From positions 1 through 20,600 of the forward strand of contig JAEZQD010000109.1 of assembly GCA_023413185.1 (NCBI GenBank): a DNA stretch of 20,600 nucleotides, written 5' to 3'. Below are positions 1-6,500 of this stretch, piece by piece. Both the position numbers and the translations under genes were made by a program. Source of the stretch: Bacillota bacterium (lineage in GTDB: Bacteria > Bacillota > Clostridia > Oscillospirales > Ruminococcaceae). How positions within the stretch are numbered: position 1 is the stretch's first letter; every line of letters starts with the position of its first letter. The notes under the pieces were generated by a model. It did no database searches. It was not told where the DNA came from and saw only the letters and a program-made list of their open reading frames with translations.

Positions 1-1239
1 ATTGCGCTGTGCCTGATTGGTTTTCTTGTGCTGATGCTGTGTGTGCCCGCTTTGTTCGGCAAAGCACTGCAAAAAAGGCAGGACGCGTTATCCCACGCAA
101 TGTCTGCCTTTACGCAAAAGACCAAAGACCTGCTTGCGGGGTATGAGGTGATAAAATGCTACCTGCTGGAGAAACCGGTGCAGGCTGATTTTGACTACGA
201 GAACAAGCAGCTCATTCATATCGCAGCGCGCAGTGACCGCATTAACGCCGCAAACGAAAGTGTCTCGGAGGTTTTGGCATACTTTACGCTGTTTTCGGGC
301 ATCTTTATCGGCGCGTATATGGTGATTGTCGGCAGCATCACGGCGGGTGTGTTGCTCGCACTCATTCAGCTGAGCAGCTCGTTTGTAACCCCGCTAATGG
401 TCATTATGCAGAATGCACCACGCATGCAGGGCGTTGTGCCGGTACTAAACAGGCTGGAAAGCCTTGCAAACTATCCGAACACCGCTTTGCAAGGAACACT
501 GCCCGCAACACTTACAAGCCAGATTGCCATAGATGACCTGTGCTTTGCCTATGACAACCAACAGCCTGTTTTACAGGGTATAACCATGACGATTGAAAAG
601 GGCAAAAAAATCGCGGTGACAGGGCGCAGCGGATGCGGTAAAACAACCTTGCTCCGCCTGCTTTCGGGTGACCTACAGGGTTTTTCAGGCAGTATCCGAT
701 ACGACGGCGCGGATATTCAATCACTGCTGCCCGATTCGCTGCGCAGTCTGCTTTCGGTCATACACCAAAAGGTATACCTGTTTTGCGGCAGCATACGGCA
801 CAACATCTGCCTGTACGACAGCTATTTGGACAGTGAACTGGACGCCGCGATTGAGGGAAGCGGGATGCAGCCGATTATTGCCGGACAGCCTCAGGGGCTT
901 GAGGTACATACCGGCGAAAACGGTGCCTCTCTTTCGGGCGGCGAGCGTCAGCGCATTGCCGTCGCGCGGGCGTTGATTCGCAAAACACCACTGCTCATTC
1001 TTGACGAGGGAACCTCCGCCATCGACCCGCAGACCGCTTACGACATCGAGCGCCGTCTGCTGATGCGCGACGATTTAACGCTGATTAGCATCACCCACAA
1101 CCTAAGAGCAGAAACACTGCGGCTGTATGACGAGATCTTCTATCTGGAGGACGGACGGGTCGCGGAGCACGGGCACCTTGATGACCTGCTCGCGTCGCAG
1201 GGCAAATTCTCGCGGTTCTTCCATGTAGCGGCACAATAA
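1..1239 (+). CDS. ABC transporter, permease-ATPase half-transporter (5' end cut)
   Basis: The reading frame is open from the first base, so the gene starts upstream and only its C-terminal 412 codons are present. The first ~150 residues are the end of an ABC exporter transmembrane domain, with hydrophobic helices around nt 270-440. A nucleotide-binding domain follows: Walker A GRSGCGKTT (nt 622-648), a Q-loop near HQKVYLF, the signature LSGGERQ (nt 931-951), Walker B LLILDEG (about nt 991-1011) and the switch histidine in SITH. All ATPase motifs are intact. The D-loop reads SAID rather than the usual SALD. Such proteins export lipids, peptides or drugs as homo- or heterodimers. In heterodimers the partner gene is normally adjacent, so a second half-transporter may lie upstream of the window. 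The substrate cannot be inferred. No gene follows on this strand; purA converges on it. Confidence 0.93.
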   Translation: MALCLIGFLVLMLCVPALFGKALQKRQDALSHAMSAFTQKTKDLLAGYEVIKCYLLEKPVQADFDYENKQLIHIAARSDRINAANESVSEVLAYFTLFSGIFIGAYMVIVGSITAGVLLALIQLSSSFVTPLMVIMQNAPRMQGVVPVLNRLESLANYPNTALQGTLPATLTSQIAIDDLCFAYDNQQPVLQGITMTIEKGKKIAVTGRSGCGKTTLLRLLSGDLQGFSGSIRYDGADIQSLLPDSLRSLLSVIHQKVYLFCGSIRHNICLYDSYLDSELDAAIEGSGMQPIIAGQPQGLEVHTGENGASLSGGERQRIAVARALIRKTPLLILDEGTSAIDPQTAYDIERRLLMRDDLTLISITHNLRAETLRLYDEIFYLEDGRVAEHGHLDDLLASQGKFSRFFHVAAQ

Positions 1240-1257
1240 CAGTATCAAATCGCGGTG

Positions 1258-1309
1258 ACTAAAAAACACCCGGCGCGGCATCCCACATTGGGATACCCTG
1301 CCGGGTGTT
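1258..1309 (-). terminator. Rho-independent terminator of purA
   Basis: A 10-bp perfect stem pairs AACACCCGGC (1265-1274) with GCCGGGTGTT (1300-1309). An inner stem ATCCC/GGGAT (1280-1284 with 1290-1294) sits inside it. On the minus strand the stem is followed by six T residues, so it mainly ends purA transcripts. In the plus direction it lacks a T-run, but it may still slow transcription from the converging ABC gene. Confidence 0.88.
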
Positions 1310-1325
1310 GTACTGCTAATTTGGT

Positions 1326-2600
1326 TTACCGCTCTAAGTTCTGCGTGCGCGCGGGACCTACGCCAACCATGCTGATACGGCAGCCGCACAGCTCCTCCAG
1401 ACGTGCAATGTAGGTTTTGCACTTCTCGGGCAGGTCGTCAAAGCTTCTGCAGCCGGTAATGTCCTCATCAAAGCCTGGCAGCTCCTCGTAAATGGGGGTG
1501 CAGCCCTCCAGCTCCTCGAGCGTGGGTGGGTAATCGTTTGTCACAGTGCCGTCGGGCAGACGGTACGCCACACAAACCTGCAGCGGACCAACCCCCGAAA
1601 GGGTGTCGAGCTTATTGACCGCAAGCTCGGTTAAGCCGTTTACACGCACCGAATGGCGCAGAATCACCGAGTCGAACCAGCCGGTTCTGCGGGGGCGACC
1701 GGTGGTGGTGCCGAACTCGTGACCCGCCGTGCGGATGCGCTCACCGATCTCGTTGTCAAGCTCAGTGGGAAACGGTCCCTTGCCGACACGAGTGGTGTAG
1801 CTTTTGCATACGCCAAGCACCGAGTCAATTGCGGTGGGACCAAGCCCTGTGCCGGTGCACACGCCGCCCGAAACAGGATGTGACGAGGTAACAAAGGGGT
1901 AAGTACCCACGTCGATATCCAGCAGTGTTCCCTGCGCGCCCTCAAACAACACGTCCTTGCCCGCTTTTACTGCCTCAAACGCAAGCACCGATACATCGGC
2001 AACGTATTTCTTCAGACGCTCGCCACACTGGGTATAGAGTTCAATGGTTTTCTCAATATCCACCGGCTCACCGCCGTAGACCTGAGTAATGATTTTATTC
2101 TTCAGCTCGCCTGTTGTCCGCGTCTTTTCACGCAGCAGGTCGGGGTTGATTACGTCGTAGATGCGAAGCCCAGAACGCTCCGCTTTATCCATATAACACG
2201 GACCAATGCCGCGTTTGGTGGTACCGATATCGCTTTTGCCGCGATAGGTTTCGCTTAGCCCGTCAAGCACAAGATGCCACGGCATAATCACATGCGCGCG
2301 GGGGTCGATGCGCAGGTTGTCGCAGCTAATACCGCGCTCTTCAAGACCGTCAATCTCCTGCAGGATGCTCACGGGGTCGATGACCACGCCGCAGCCTACC
2401 AAGCAGGGCGTGCCTTTGTATAGAATACCCGACGGAATCAGGTGCAGTTTGTAAACCTCGCCGTCGTTCTCCACGGTATGACCGGCGTTGTTACCGCCCT
2501 GGCTTCTTACCACAACATCCGCACGTGAAGCAAGGATATCGATAATCTTACCTTTTCCCTCGTCGCCCCACTGTACGCCGACTACTACTCTGGCTGGCAT
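1326..2600 (-). CDS. purA: Adenylosuccinate synthase
   Basis: This cytosolic enzyme joins IMP and aspartate using GTP to give adenylosuccinate, the first committed step from IMP to AMP. The 424-residue product opens MPARVVVGVQWGDEGKGK, with the GTP/IMP-site loop GDEGKGK at residues 12-18 (catalytic Asp13) and NNAGHT with His41. Further family signatures are the FEGAQG segment, the TGRPRR loop that binds aspartate, and the C-terminal GVGPARTQ. Length is normal for the family. I chose the ATG at 2600 because GAGG lies about 8 nt upstream and family proteins begin at this point. An in-frame ATG 15 nt earlier has no ribosome site. It is a single-gene unit with its own promoter and terminator. Confidence 0.98.
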   Translation of the reverse strand: MPARVVVGVQWGDEGKGKIIDILASRADVVVRSQGGNNAGHTVENDGEVYKLHLIPSGILYKGTPCLVGCGVVIDPVSILQEIDGLEERGISCDNLRIDPRAHVIMPWHLVLDGLSETYRGKSDIGTTKRGIGPCYMDKAERSGLRIYDVINPDLLREKTRTTGELKNKIITQVYGGEPVDIEKTIELYTQCGERLKKYVADVSVLAFEAVKAGKDVLFEGAQGTLLDIDVGTYPFVTSSHPVSGGVCTGTGLGPTAIDSVLGVCKSYTTRVGKGPFPTELDNEIGERIRTAGHEFGTTTGRPRRTGWFDSVILRHSVRVNGLTELAVNKLDTLSGVGPLQVCVAYRLPDGTVTNDYPPTLEELEGCTPIYEELPGFDEDITGCRSFDDLPEKCKTYIARLEELCGCRISMVGVGPARTQNLER

Positions 2601-2618
2601 AGAAACAGACCTCATTTC

Positions 2619-2677
2619 TTAGGGAAACTCGCCCCTAGATTGTGGCAATACATTAAACCACTAAAGTGCTTTCGCAC
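2619..2677 (-). other. purA 5' leader hairpins
   Basis: The leader opens with a GNRA-capped hairpin, GTGC-GAAA-GCAC on the minus strand (2666-2677), within a base or two of the predicted transcript start. A second small stem, TAGGG/CCCTA (2620-2624 with 2633-2637), follows. I do not recognise a known riboswitch class here. The first hairpin may simply protect the 5' end. Confidence 0.4.
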
Positions 2678-2684
2678 CCAAAAC

Positions 2685-2713
2685 ATTATAACAGAAAAAA
2701 CCCGTGGGCACAA
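2685..2713 (-). promoter_or_regulatory. purA promoter (extended -10)
   Basis: On the minus strand TTGTGC (2708-2713) and a perfect TATAAT (2685-2690) are separated by 17 bp. TG-N precedes the -10, giving an extended -10. Transcription would start near 2678, leaving a leader of about 78 nt. The -35 lies inside the loop of the terminator of the preceding gene. Confidence 0.8.
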
Positions 2714-2725
2714 CCCGACGGGTTT
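2695..2725 (-). terminator. Terminator of the acyltransferase/zinc-ribbon operon
   Basis: On the minus strand AAACCCGT (2718-2725) pairs with ACGGGTTT (2698-2705) across a 12-nt loop. Six T residues run from 2700 down to 2695. It lies 21 bp past the stop of the zinc-ribbon membrane gene. Confidence 0.88.
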
Positions 2726-2746
2726 ACATTTTTCCGGGGTCAAATG

Positions 2747-3439
2747 CTAGATGTGAAACCGTTTTGTAAGCTCCCGACCGACATGCCTGTCGGCAAACAA
2801 CACCGTGGAGCCTAAGGTAATCAGCGCATAGGCACCCGACGCAACCGACGGCCACGCCACCTGCTGCACCCCAAACGGCAGCAGAATAAGCGGCACTAAA
2901 CCAAACGCGCCAATCACAAGCTGGCACAGCAGGTATTCCATGCGACCCACCCGCTTGAGCAGGATTAATAGCGTAATGGCAAAGGTTGCAAGCATTAAAA
3001 AGAACGGGATGGCATAGTCAAGCGACCATCCGGTTGCGCCTGAAAAATAGTCGATGATGTAGAGCCCTGCCCCGATGCTGACAATCTGCACCCCATACCG
3101 AAACGCAAAGTTACGCATGCTGCGCAGCGACCATGTTACAGTCACCCAAACATAGACAATACCCGCAAGCACAATAATAGACCAGCCAATCCTGCCCCCA
3201 GACGTAAAGTAATCCACAAGCAGACAGACGATTGCCGCAGTGTAGGAGACAAACACCGCAAACCGAAGCCAAAAATTGTAGCCAAAAAAGCTTTCTGCTA
3301 TTACGGGATAGGTATTTTTACACGCTACCTGTGGCTCGTTTGGTTCTTCGCTCACGCAGGTAGTCAAAACCTGTCCGCACAACGGGCAATGCCGTGTTTC
3401 GTTGGCAACGTTCACTTTGCATGCGCTACAATGATTCAT
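2747..3439 (-). CDS. Zinc-ribbon membrane protein (DUF6320-like)
   Basis: The 230-residue product begins MNHCSACKVNV and carries two CxxC knuckles (CSAC near residues 4-7, CPLC near 19-22), an N-terminal zinc ribbon of the rubredoxin-like kind. About six to seven hydrophobic helices follow to the C-terminus, so the ribbon most likely faces the cytoplasm. The layout matches what I recall of DUF6320 proteins of Clostridia, often found next to alcohol-acetyltransferase-like genes as here; the family name is from memory, not a search. ATG 3439 was chosen because GGGAGGAA precedes it. An upstream ATG at 3463 overlaps the stop of the preceding gene and lacks a site. It is the last gene of the unit before the terminator. 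Function is unknown; a role beside the acyltransferase in envelope or lipid chemistry is inference. Confidence 0.82.
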   Translation of the reverse strand: MNHCSACKVNVANETRHCPLCGQVLTTCVSEEPNEPQVACKNTYPVIAESFFGYNFWLRFAVFVSYTAAIVCLLVDYFTSGGRIGWSIIVLAGIVYVWVTVTWSLRSMRNFAFRYGVQIVSIGAGLYIIDYFSGATGWSLDYAIPFFLMLATFAITLLILLKRVGRMEYLLCQLVIGAFGLVPLILLPFGVQQVAWPSVASGAYALITLGSTVLFADRHVGRELTKRFHI

Positions 3440-3459
3440 GCCGATTCCTCCCGCATCCG

Positions 3460-3693
3460 TCATCCTTTGCCCTGCTGCTTGCGACGGCGAAATAGCTCCT
3501 TGATGTCCTGCTTAAACGCCGCAAGCTGCCAGCGGTGCTCGGCGCGCTCGAGCTTTTTTTGCGCCTTCCTGCGCTGCTTTTCAAGCTTTGCGCGCTGTTT
3601 ATCCTGCTTTTTCTCCTGCTTTTCGGCAATTTTTAGCTGCTTGCGCTCAGGGCTACTCATCTTAAGGGTTTGCCCCTTGACCGACTCCTTCAT
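3460..3693 (-). CDS. Small basic coiled-coil protein
   Basis: This 77-residue protein is dominated by Lys, Arg, Glu and Gln, with heptad-like runs such as EKQEKKQDKQRAKLEKQRRK. It is predicted to be one long charged helix or coiled coil, with no signal peptide or membrane segment. AAGGAGAG lies 8 nt before the ATG, the gap to the acyltransferase upstream is 14 nt, and the zinc-ribbon gene starts 20 nt after the stop. These tight spacings support a real, translated gene despite its low complexity. I recognise no family. It could be an adaptor between the acyltransferase and the membrane protein, or a nucleic-acid-binding protein given its net positive charge. Both ideas are speculative. Confidence 0.75.
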   Translation of the reverse strand: MKESVKGQTLKMSSPERKQLKIAEKQEKKQDKQRAKLEKQRRKAQKKLERAEHRWQLAAFKQDIKELFRRRKQQGKG

Positions 3694-3707
3694 CGTCGTC
3701 TCTCCTT

Positions 3708-5057
3708 TTATGCCTCTTTATTCCCTTTATGCGTATCCTCTTCTTTACGCCGTACGCGTTCTTTGCGCTCAGTGAGATAGTTTGCCTCCACCGTTACCCG
3801 AATCCCCAACTCGGCAAGGTGGCGAAAGAAAGCGCGCGCCACATCGTTTTGTTCAATAGAGGACGAAAAAGTCACCACCATGCGGTCGCCAAAAGAGCAC
3901 ACGGCGCACTTAACGTGGTTCTCACGGGTGGGTGAGAGCGTAAACTCAAACCGCTCGATATACGGGGTCTGTTCCTCTGGTAGCAATACCCTTCCCAGAT
4001 TAGAAATCACGGTGGTCCCAGCCAGCTCCCCGCGCCGGTAAATAGCGCCCAAAATAATATTCTTTAAAAACAAAGGCACAACGCGTAAAGCAAGCACGCG
4101 CGAAAAGCCTACCTTGTACGCGTTTTGCGCCATCAGGTTGTCCTTTTCCAGCTGCTTTGCAAGCTGCTCTTTGACTGCATCCAATACCTCACCGAAGGTT
4201 GTTGTGCCGCGGTCGAATGTCATGCCCACATTTACACATTCAAAAAAGTTCAGCGCCGTGCGGTTACCAAACACCCCGCGCAGGTTTACCGGCAATGCCA
4301 CAACAATCGGTTGGCGCGTGGCACGGTCGGGGACACAATCGGTGTATATGCTGTAGATGAGAAGCGCCGACAATAACGCCGTTACCGTCACCTTGCGTTC
4401 CCTTGCCCGCGCAAGTAACACCCCGGTATCCATCACGCCGTGTACCACCTTGACCGCCGTAAAGGGCAGCGCGGTGCCTTTGATGTAAAACGCCTTGCGT
4501 GTATCGGGCTGATATCCCTTGGTCTTGCGATAGATCTCGCGGTAGCTGTCGGTCAGTTCCCCCGCATTGGGCGGCGCGGGCTGGGTATATTCCTGTATGC
4601 CCGTCAGTGTATCGCTGTGACAAAGGTGCAGGTAGGCGCTTATAATCTCAAGCAAAAACTCCATTGCACCCGTTCCGTCGGTCAGCGCGTGGTAGGTTTC
4701 CAGCGAGACACGCTGCCCGTGGTACAGCACCCGAAACAGGTAGCCCATGTTCTCCTTGCGGTTCATCGGGGCGCAGGGGTACAGCTCCTCGTGGGTAACG
4801 GCGGGGCGCAGGGGGTTGTTCTCAAAATAGTACCAGAACAGCCCGGCACGCATACGCACCGCAAACGCAGGAAAGCGCGGTAGCGTCTGCTCGAGCGCCC
4901 GCTGCAACAGCTCGGGATTCACCTGCTCTTTGAGCACACACGCCAACCGAAATACATTCGCGGTGGTAACGGAGGACGCCGCCGGAAATATCTTTGCCGA
5001 ATTGTCGAGCCGGTGCCATCTGCCAAAATCAGACTCTTTGATAATTTTAGTGCTCAA
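3708..5057 (-). CDS. Condensation/alcohol-acetyltransferase-fold acyltransferase
   Basis: The 449-residue protein belongs to the CoA-dependent acyltransferase (chloramphenicol acetyltransferase-like) superfamily, nearest to the alcohol acetyltransferase group. The hallmark HxxxDG is present as HALTDG, with catalytic His123 and structural Asp127-Gly128. The C-terminal half has the family's SNLG segment (VISNLGRVLLP) and ends in an FF-x-HL-x-x-LGI block. There is no signal peptide and no NRPS carrier or adenylation domain, so it acts alone, probably moving an acyl group from acyl-CoA to an alcohol, lipid or sugar hydroxyl. The start is TTG at 5057, supported by GGGGAGG about 8 nt upstream. The C-terminal ~20 residues are a charged Lys/Arg/Glu tail. 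It lies 72 nt after luxS with no clear terminator between them, and leads directly into the two small genes. The true substrate is unknown. Confidence 0.85.
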   Translation of the reverse strand: MSTKIIKESDFGRWHRLDNSAKIFPAASSVTTANVFRLACVLKEQVNPELLQRALEQTLPRFPAFAVRMRAGLFWYYFENNPLRPAVTHEELYPCAPMNRKENMGYLFRVLYHGQRVSLETYHALTDGTGAMEFLLEIISAYLHLCHSDTLTGIQEYTQPAPPNAGELTDSYREIYRKTKGYQPDTRKAFYIKGTALPFTAVKVVHGVMDTGVLLARARERKVTVTALLSALLIYSIYTDCVPDRATRQPIVVALPVNLRGVFGNRTALNFFECVNVGMTFDRGTTTFGEVLDAVKEQLAKQLEKDNLMAQNAYKVGFSRVLALRVVPLFLKNIILGAIYRRGELAGTTVISNLGRVLLPEEQTPYIERFEFTLSPTRENHVKCAVCSFGDRMVVTFSSSIEQNDVARAFFRHLAELGIRVTVEANYLTERKERVRRKEEDTHKGNKEA

Positions 5058-5129
5058 TGCGCGTTCCTCCCCTTTCTGTCGTTTCTCTCTATCTATTATC
5101 TACAGAATTGTTGACGAATTCACGCCGCA

Positions 5130-5588
5130 TCATTCGGCATAGTGCAGTCTTTGTGCGGTGTACCCGCTCAGCACGTCGCACATCTCGACGGCATAGCGTT
5201 TTGCACCCGCAAGGTCGTGATCCAGGTAGTTGCCGCATTCAATCTCACTGGCACCCGGTATCGGTCCGCTGTAATCGCGAATAAACGCAAACGACTGCTG
5301 CACAAGCGCGATTGCCTGCTCATGCGTAATGCCGCGCACCAAAAGATAAAAACCGGTTCGGCAGCCCATTGGACCGACGTAAACCACATTGTGGCTAAGC
5401 GGCGAGTTGCGGGCAAAGGTGGCAAACAGGTGCTCAAACGTATGCAGCGCAGCGTTTTCAAGGTAAAGCCCTGCATTGGGCTTACACATGCGGATATCGT
5501 AGGTCACGATATCGCCGTCGATGCGCGAGATGTACATACCCTGTTGCAGCACCAGATGGTTTACTGTAAAGCTAGAAATCTTCTTCAT
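5130..5588 (-). CDS. luxS: S-ribosylhomocysteine lyase
   Basis: LuxS splits S-ribosylhomocysteine into homocysteine and DPD, the precursor of autoinducer-2, in the activated methyl cycle of the cytosol. The 152-residue product has the metal-site motif HTFEH (His49, Glu52, His53) and the third ligand Cys118 in ECGNYLDHDLAGAK. The catalytic Cys76 lies in GPMGCRTGFY. Length and motifs are standard. The ATG at 5588 has a weak GGGCGGG upstream. No pfs/mtnN gene is adjacent, and no SAM riboswitch fits into the roughly 30-nt leader. It is the first gene of a possible unit with the acyltransferase, which is not a usual partner. Shared transcription is inferred only from spacing and the absence of a terminator. 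Confidence 0.98.
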   Translation of the reverse strand: MKKISSFTVNHLVLQQGMYISRIDGDIVTYDIRMCKPNAGLYLENAALHTFEHLFATFARNSPLSHNVVYVGPMGCRTGFYLLVRGITHEQAIALVQQSFAFIRDYSGPIPGASEIECGNYLDHDLAGAKRYAVEMCDVLSGYTAQRLHYAE

Positions 5589-5624
5589 ATTTCGCCCGCC
5601 CTTTTGCGTAGTTTAATTGTGTTT

Positions 5625-5633
5625 ATCATATCA
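5625..5633 (-). promoter_or_regulatory. luxS promoter, extended -10
   Basis: The minus strand shows TGA-TATGAT with -10 TATGAT at 5625-5630, giving a start about 30 nt ahead of luxS. No good -35 lies at 17 bp, so the call rests on the TG-extended -10. It is divergent from the queT promoter about 65 bp away. Confidence 0.5.
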
Positions 5634-5697
5634 CAAAAATATGTACAGAAAAAGTACCCGCTTCGGTTGTTTTTATCCCCGCACCCAATTTGTTCGG

Positions 5698-5726
5698 TTT
5701 ACTTTTTGTAGAAGATACGATATACT
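5698..5726 (+). promoter_or_regulatory. queT promoter
   Basis: TTTACT (5698-5703) and TATACT (5721-5726) are separated by exactly 17 bp. The predicted start is near 5733, which makes the structured queT leader about 97 nt long. Confidence 0.72.
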
Positions 5727-5732
5727 GCTTTT

Positions 5733-5820
5733 ATTGTGTCGTTTCGACGCAATGGTCAGTTCGCAAAATCCTGACCGGCGCCCGGCAACGGCGGGGCGTT
5801 AAACAAACACTACGAAAGGA
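5733..5820 (+). promoter_or_regulatory. Structured queT leader, candidate preQ1 riboswitch
   Basis: Three hairpins follow one another. ATTGTGTCG/CGACGCAAT (5733-5741 with 5745-5753) is nine pairs. GGTCAG/CTGACC (5754-5759 with 5771-5776) is six pairs with an 11-nt loop. CGCCC/GGGCG (5779-5783 with 5794-5798) is five pairs. The loop bases TTCG (5760-5763) can pair with CGAA (5813-5816), which runs into the ribosome site AAAGGA (5815-5820). That would form a pseudoknot around the third hairpin and hide the site. A hairpin-bridged pseudoknot touching the ribosome site resembles preQ1-II and preQ1-III architecture. PreQ1 class III is known before queT genes of Ruminococcaceae. I could not match a class consensus, and the pseudoknot is only four pairs, so the ligand assignment is inference. 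Confidence 0.5.
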
Positions 5821-5829
5821 CAATTGAAC

Positions 5830-6354
5830 ATGAAGAAAAACTCGGTGTATTCCATTGCACAAGCCGCGATGATTGCGGCGTTGTACGCGGCCCTCACCCT
5901 TGTGCTTGCCCCCTTAAGCTTTGGGCAGGTACAGATTCGCTTTGCGGAGGCTTTGACCCTGCTTGCGGTGTTCTCTGTGCCCGGCATCTACGGGCTTACC
6001 GTAGGCTGCCTGATTGCCAACGCGGTGGGCTTTGCGATGGGCGTTAACATCCTCGGCGCGTTTGACATCCTGTTTGGCACCGCCGCTACGCTGATTGCGG
6101 CCGTACTTAGCTATCAAACCCGTGGTATCCGCATCGGCAGAGTACCGCTGCTGTCGGCTTTGTGGCCCGTACTGATCAACGCGATCGTCATCGGCGGGGA
6201 GCTGTCGGTGCTGTTAACCAACTCCCTTGCGCCCGAACCGTTTTTGATTAACGCGGCGTTTGTGGCGGTGGGGCAACTGGTTCCCTGCCTTGTTTTGGGA
6301 CCGCTGCTCGTATACACGCTGGAAAAAACGGGGCTGAGCAAGAAGCTATTTTAA
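5830..6354 (+). CDS. queT: QueT family queuosine-precursor transporter
   Basis: The 174-residue hydrophobic protein has five or six membrane helices and matches the QueT family, the S-component of an ECF-type importer for preQ0/preQ1 or queuine. Recognisable family features are AALYAALTLVLAPLSFG near the N-terminus, the following QVQIRFAEAL segment, and the central FDILFGTAATL helix region. It would pair with a shared EcfAAT energising module, which is not in this window. ATG 5830 was chosen because AAAGGA lies 9 nt upstream; an in-frame TTG at 5824 is too close to that site. It is monocistronic: its own promoter and structured leader precede it, and a terminator follows within 120 bp. No queuosine biosynthesis gene is nearby, which suits salvage from the environment. 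Confidence 0.93.
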   Translation: MKKNSVYSIAQAAMIAALYAALTLVLAPLSFGQVQIRFAEALTLLAVFSVPGIYGLTVGCLIANAVGFAMGVNILGAFDILFGTAATLIAAVLSYQTRGIRIGRVPLLSALWPVLINAIVIGGELSVLLTNSLAPEPFLINAAFVAVGQLVPCLVLGPLLVYTLEKTGLSKKLF

Positions 6355-6411
6355 CCGGCCGATGCAAAGAATCCCTTTTCCTGTATTATTCTGTCCATAG
6401 TCCGCGAATTA

Positions 6412-6420
6412 TGTTATAAT
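6412..6420 (+). promoter_or_regulatory. Promoter of the MltG-like gene (extended -10)
   Basis: TG-T-TATAAT has a perfect -10 at 6415-6420 with the TG extension. The -35 region (about 6391-6397) is poor. The start would fall near 6427, giving a leader of about 74 nt. In that leader ACCTC (6450-6454) could pair with the ribosome-site GAGGT (6489-6493). Confidence 0.65.
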
Positions 6421-6470
6421 AACAGGGGCGTAAAGGGGCAAAACCCTTCACCTCCCTGTTATCTTTTTCT
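6419..6470 (+). terminator. queT terminator overlapping the next promoter
   Basis: A nine-pair perfect stem joins ATAACAGGG (6419-6427) and CCCTGTTAT (6454-6462), followed by CTTTTTCT. An inner stem AAGGG/CCCTT (6433-6437 with 6444-6448) occupies the loop. The 5' arm shares bases with the -10 of the following gene. Transcripts from that promoter therefore start too late to form the full hairpin, while queT read-through does form it. Confidence 0.75.
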
Positions 6471-6500
6471 CAACTTTTTTTACTTCACGAGGTAACCCGC

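Noticed and set aside
3426..3629. 67-codon Ser/Arg-rich frame overlapping the small coiled-coil gene
   Set aside because: It is a shifted shadow of the coiled-coil gene, which has the ribosome site and operon spacing.
5058..5129. Terminator or promoter between luxS and the acyltransferase
   Set aside because: Only a four-pair GCCG/CGGC stem without a T-run and no convincing -35/-10 pair were found, so neither is listed as a feature.
5589..5640. SAM riboswitch before luxS
   Set aside because: The leader from the predicted start is only about 30 nt, too short, and no SAM-I landmarks are visible.
5142..5711. 189-codon open frame on the plus strand
   Set aside because: It lies antisense to luxS, whose protein is certain, and shows no family features or ribosome site.
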